Assembly: GCA_015232955.1 (NCBI GenBank)
Contig: JADFYS010000055.1
Span: forward strand, 1 to 9,821
Reading direction: 5' to 3'
From: Gammaproteobacteria bacterium
GTDB lineage: Bacteria; Pseudomonadota; Gammaproteobacteria; Thiohalomonadales; Thiohalomonadaceae
DNA: 9,821 nt
The position numbers and the translations under genes were made by a program. Below the pieces are notes generated by a model. That model saw only the letters and a program-made list of their open reading frames with translations. It ran no database searches and was not told the DNA's origin. This document shows, piece after piece, positions 6,741 to 9,821 of this stretch. Positions within the stretch are counted from its first letter, which is position 1; every line of letters begins with the position of its first letter.

Positions 6741-9700
6741 GTGGATCCAACCCTCACCCCAGAGCAACCATCCCGGGAACCACAGCCGCTGCCATCCGCC
6801 GCCCCTAAACGGCGCTGGCCGCGCCGGCTGTTGCTCGGCCTGCTCCTGCTTCTGCTTGCCCTCCCACCGCTGCTCTATTTCGCCCTAAAGAGCAACCGCA
6901 TCAATCAGACGATCCTCTCCTTCGCCTCCCCCCTGCTGAAGACGGTTGAGATTGAACAGCTACAGGTAGGCTATCTCTCTATCGATCTCCTCCACGGGGT
7001 AGAGCTACGGGATCTATCCCTGCACCGCGGCAGTGAAGTGGCGGCGTCACAGCGGTTGGCGCTGCAGCTGCGTGCGTTCACCCTCGCCTACGACGCCCGC
7101 GCCCTGCTCGATCATCGGGTGGAGATCCAACAGCTGCTAATGGACGGAGTGGATCTCAATCTCCGTCAACCCCGAGGCGAAACCACCACAAAAGAGAAGG
7201 ATGAGAAGGCTTCGCAGCCGCTCTCCCTCAACGAGATCAACGCACTCCTCGACACCCCGCCCCTTCCGATCTCTGTGAACGATCTCCGTTTCAATGATAT
7301 CGCCCTCAACCTCTCTCTGGGGGACGAAGAGGAGAGGATAGCGATACAGCAAAAGCTCTCGCTTCAGGCAGATCTCCTCTGGAGTGACCAACAGCTCTCG
7401 GGCGAGGTCAATTTTGCGGTGACACCCCTTGCGGATGAGGGGGAGAGCGCCCTCCTTTTCCATCAGAGCCGCCCCCATCCGCTCACCCTTGCCCTCAACC
7501 CCGGTGTAAATAATCACCTGCGCTGGTCGCTGAAAACAGGCCCCGGGGCCTGGCAGCTGCAGCTCGAACCGGCAAGGCAGGAGATAACAATGGATCGGCT
7601 CACCTTTGAACGCAGTGGCGAGGAGGAGAAGAGCCGTCTCAGCCTCGACCACTACCGGCTTGAGGTGAACAGTTCGATCCACTCCGATGGCAGTAACCCC
7701 GGCGCTAGTTATGGTCTCCACTCTCTCTTCCCGCTACAGATTGCGCTCCGACTCGACAGCTCGGGGGAAGCCGATGGCGAGCATACCGCCGCCACCTCGA
7801 TCCGCTCTGGCCTCTCTCACCGTTTTCAACTCTCGTTTGCCCAGCTGCTCGCGGCACCTAAACTCCTCCTCCACCCGTTACAGTTTGAGAGTGATCTCCA
7901 CCTCCAGCTGCAGCAGACGGCGTTAAAGCAGCCGCAACTCTCCGCCGCCATCGCCGCGGTCACTCTCGATCTTGCGACGGAGATCTCTCGCCAAAAGCAG
8001 GAAGAGGCGCTAACGATCCATAGCGAGCTACTTGTGAAGAGTTCTGAAGGCGCCCTGCAACAGGAGATCCCCCCCGCCACAGCGACCGGGGATCACGATG
8101 CAGTGGCGGCGACACAAAAGATGGAGCTAAAGCTCACCCCCCAACTCCATTTCGAGATTCAACAGCGTGTCACAAACCCGGAACTCCTGCTCACGGCAGA
8201 GGCGATCTCCCTCTCCACGATCCTCCCCCTCACCTCCAGCCACCTCCTGCTGACGAGCGAAAGTGAGGGGATAACCTTTAAACTCAGCCAAGAGGGCGAA
8301 GCACCACTGTCACTCTCCCTCGACCGGCAGCGGTGGCAGCTGGAGGGCGATTACCAAGATCACCGCTTTATGCTGAGAGAGAGCCTGCAACTGGAACAGC
8401 TGACCCTCCCCCACCAGCTCCAACCCCTCAATTTTAGGCAGCAGTTCTCTCTGCACGGGGCACTACCGCAGCCGGAGGCGACTCAGCTACAGTTCTCTGT
8501 CACGGGTGATCTCAGCAGTGATCGCCTCCACTGGCAGCCATCCGCGGCCACAACCCCCCATGTCGCGGTGACCCCTAAGTTTCAATTCAATGCCGAAGGT
8601 CGACTCGACTATCCGCTACAGCTGCAGCCTCTACCCAAGGGGCTGGATCTAACTTTCGACCAGAAGCTCAGCCTCGAACAGCTGCAGTTGGCTTCAGAGA
8701 AGGAAGAGGGGGGGATCGCTACCCTCATCAGCAGCAGAGGCGTTCAAGTGAGCAGTCAAGGCGCTCTCCACCGGGATCAGTGGCAGCTTGAGAGCCAAAT
8801 CAACGCAGAAGAGCTGATGCTGCCGCAGCTTCTCCGACCACTTAATCTCTCGCAAGAGATAACGATCGCCTCTAACCTCCAGCTCACTAGCGCCGACCTC
8901 AAAACAGCAACAGCCCTGGACGAACTCACCCTCCTCACCCTCTCTCTCGCCATCGACAACACCCCTCGCCACCTGCAGCTGGAGCCGCATCTCACCGCCC
9001 ACCTCCGCCACGCACTCCACCGTTACCACTCGGCGACCGCCCCGCTGCAGCAGCTGGGAGAGGTCGATCTCACGCTGAAGGGCACGCTTCTCTTCGAACA
9101 CCCCGCCCCCTCTATCCTTGAGGCTGAGCTTCAACAGTGGTCGCGGTGGCCCATCCGCACTGCAAACGAGCTGACTATCAAGCAGATCACCCCGCCCCGA
9201 GATCAGCGGCTGCGTCTGGTTGCACCGCTACAGCTCACCGCCGAACTGCAGCAGCGCCCTGATGAGCCTCAGCACTACCACAGCGCCCTCTCCCTCTCCA
9301 CCGCCGGCGTGCAGTACCCCCCTCTTCTCGCCCCGCTCCCTTTTCAACTCAAGCTGAACCAGCGCCTCAACTGGCCACCCGACGAGAGCCACGCCAGCGG
9401 CGCACTGACGGTGGCCGATCACCCGCTGCTCCGCTACCAACTTGAGCTGGATGACCGCCCAGAGCAGTTCTCCAGCTCAGGAGCGTGGCAGATTGAGACC
9501 TTTCCCTCTCTGCAGAACTATCTGACCGAACTCAAACCGCTCTCACTCATCGGGACCACCGCTCTCACCCTCAACCACAGCCAGCAGCTGCGTCATACCC
9601 AACCGTCGCTGCTCGATCTTTTACCCCTGTTGGCGGCAAACCCGCTTCCCAACAAGATTGAACACCAGTTGGATCTGCAAGGGGAGCTGGCGCAGTCCCC

Positions 9701-9821
9701 CCAAGAGCGGGGAACCCTGCTCCTGCTGGAGAGACCGCTCTCCTTCAACCAATCGCTTCAGCTCACTGCAGATAAGTTAGAGACCTCCACCCGACTCTCC
9801 CTCCCCGCTCTGACCCTCAAC
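6741..9821 (+). CDS. AsmA/TamB-like large periplasmic protein, 3' end beyond window
   Basis: An uninterrupted frame runs for 1027 codons from a GTG at 6741 to the right edge. The N-terminus is cytoplasmic and Pro-rich with a basic patch (KRRWPRR, 23-29). One membrane helix follows (about 30-49), after which the whole chain should lie in the periplasm. Residues 50-145 match the start of AsmA/TamB-type proteins: a short helix, VEIEQLQVGYLSIDLLHGVEL, alternating polar and hydrophobic strands, then YDARALLDHRVEIQQLLMDGV. The remainder is repetitive beta-rich sequence dense in Leu, Gln and Ser, with no enzyme motifs. Such proteins form long hydrophobic grooves that bridge inner and outer membranes and carry phospholipids (TamB, YhdP, YdbH). 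No Shine-Dalgarno precedes the GTG; the next in-frame ATG (7140, residue 134) would lose the membrane anchor, so GTG is preferred and coupling to the gene 17 bases upstream is likely. The family-defining C-terminal domain is not in the window, so the exact subfamily is open. Confidence 0.8.
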   Translation, partial: MDPTLTPEQPSREPQPLPSAAPKRRWPRRLLLGLLLLLLALPPLLYFALKSNRINQTILSFASPLLKTVEIEQLQVGYLSIDLLHGVELRDLSLHRGSEVAASQRLALQLRAFTLAYDARALLDHRVEIQQLLMDGVDLNLRQPRGETTTKEKDEKASQPLSLNEINALLDTPPLPISVNDLRFNDIALNLSLGDEEERIAIQQKLSLQADLLWSDQQLSGEVNFAVTPLADEGESALLFHQSRPHPLTLALNPGVNNHLRWSLKTGPGAWQLQLEPARQEITMDRLTFERSGEEEKSRLSLDHYRLEVNSSIHSDGSNPGASYGLHSLFPLQIALRLDSSGEADGEHTAATSIRSGLSHRFQLSFAQLLAAPKLLLHPLQFESDLHLQLQQTALKQPQLSAAIAAVTLDLATEISRQKQEEALTIHSELLVKSSEGALQQEIPPATATGDHDAVAATQKMELKLTPQLHFEIQQRVTNPELLLTAEAISLSTILPLTSSHLLLTSESEGITFKLSQEGEAPLSLSLDRQRWQLEGDYQDHRFMLRESLQLEQLTLPHQLQPLNFRQQFSLHGALPQPEATQLQFSVTGDLSSDRLHWQPSAATTPHVAVTPKFQFNAEGRLDYPLQLQPLPKGLDLTFDQKLSLEQLQLASEKEEGGIATLISSRGVQVSSQGALHRDQWQLESQINAEELMLPQLLRPLNLSQEITIASNLQLTSADLKTATALDELTLLTLSLAIDNTPRHLQLEPHLTAHLRHALHRYHSATAPLQQLGEVDLTLKGTLLFEHPAPSILEAELQQWSRWPIRTANELTIKQITPPRDQRLRLVAPLQLTAELQQRPDEPQHYHSALSLSTAGVQYPPLLAPLPFQLKLNQRLNWPPDESHASGALTVADHPLLRYQLELDDRPEQFSSSGAWQIETFPSLQNYLTELKPLSLIGTTALTLNHSQQLRHTQPSLLDLLPLLAANPLPNKIEHQLDLQGELAQSPQERGTLLLLERPLSFNQSLQLTADKLETSTRLSLPALTLN

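Noticed and set aside
7137..7721. Complement-strand open frame of 194 codons
   Set aside because: It lies wholly inside the long AsmA/TamB-like frame, which has a coherent membrane anchor and family-like N-terminus.
8694..9134. Complement-strand open frame of 146 codons
   Set aside because: Shadow of the AsmA/TamB-like frame; no signal, domain or ribosome binding site of note.
1..9821. tRNA, rRNA, CRISPR array or intact insertion sequence
   Set aside because: No cloverleaf-like sequence, regularly spaced direct repeats or complete transposase gene was seen on either strand.

Overview
The window most likely comes from a gammaproteobacterial sulfur oxidiser. The main reason is a DsrS-type protein (complement, 2268-3428), a family known from Allochromatium-like sulfur oxidisers. 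c-type cytochromes, an AsmA/TamB-like protein and a BIME-like pair of REP hairpins also fit a Gram-negative proteobacterium. This assignment is an inference, because there is no rRNA or other marker gene in the window.

Layout. Positions 1-185 hold a pair of convergent REP palindromes (54-126) and possibly the last codons of an upstream plus-strand gene. Positions 186-2030 (complement) hold a diheme c4-like cytochrome followed by an exported ankyrin-repeat protein, probably one transcript from a sigma70-like promoter near 2106-2134. Positions 2031-2267 are non-coding as far as I can tell. Positions 2268-4723 (complement) hold a two-gene unit: a VWA-like protein with an HExxH metallopeptidase-type motif, then DsrS. 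Positions 4724-4868 form a divergent intergenic region.

From 4869 to the right edge, three plus-strand genes are tightly packed. They are a YihY/BrkB-family inner-membrane protein with a long soluble C-terminal extension, a lipoprotein with an unusual CX3CH haem-type motif whose start overlaps the YihY stop, and a very large AsmA/TamB-like protein. The last begins at a GTG 17 bases after the lipoprotein stop and is still open at the window edge after 1027 codons.

How the genes may work together. The right-hand operon looks like an envelope module: an inner-membrane protein, an outer-membrane-type lipoprotein and a probable lipid-bridge protein that spans the periplasm. The left-hand pair is periplasmic electron transfer plus a periplasmic protein-binding scaffold. 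The central pair (VWA/HExxH plus DsrS) is cytoplasmic and probably regulatory or involved in protein maturation. No AAA+ ATPase partner and no dsr gene other than dsrS is visible. The most noteworthy items are the CX3CH lipoprotein inside the YihY-AsmA operon, DsrS linked to a VWA/metallopeptidase rather than to dsr genes, and the REP pair with GTRG heads.
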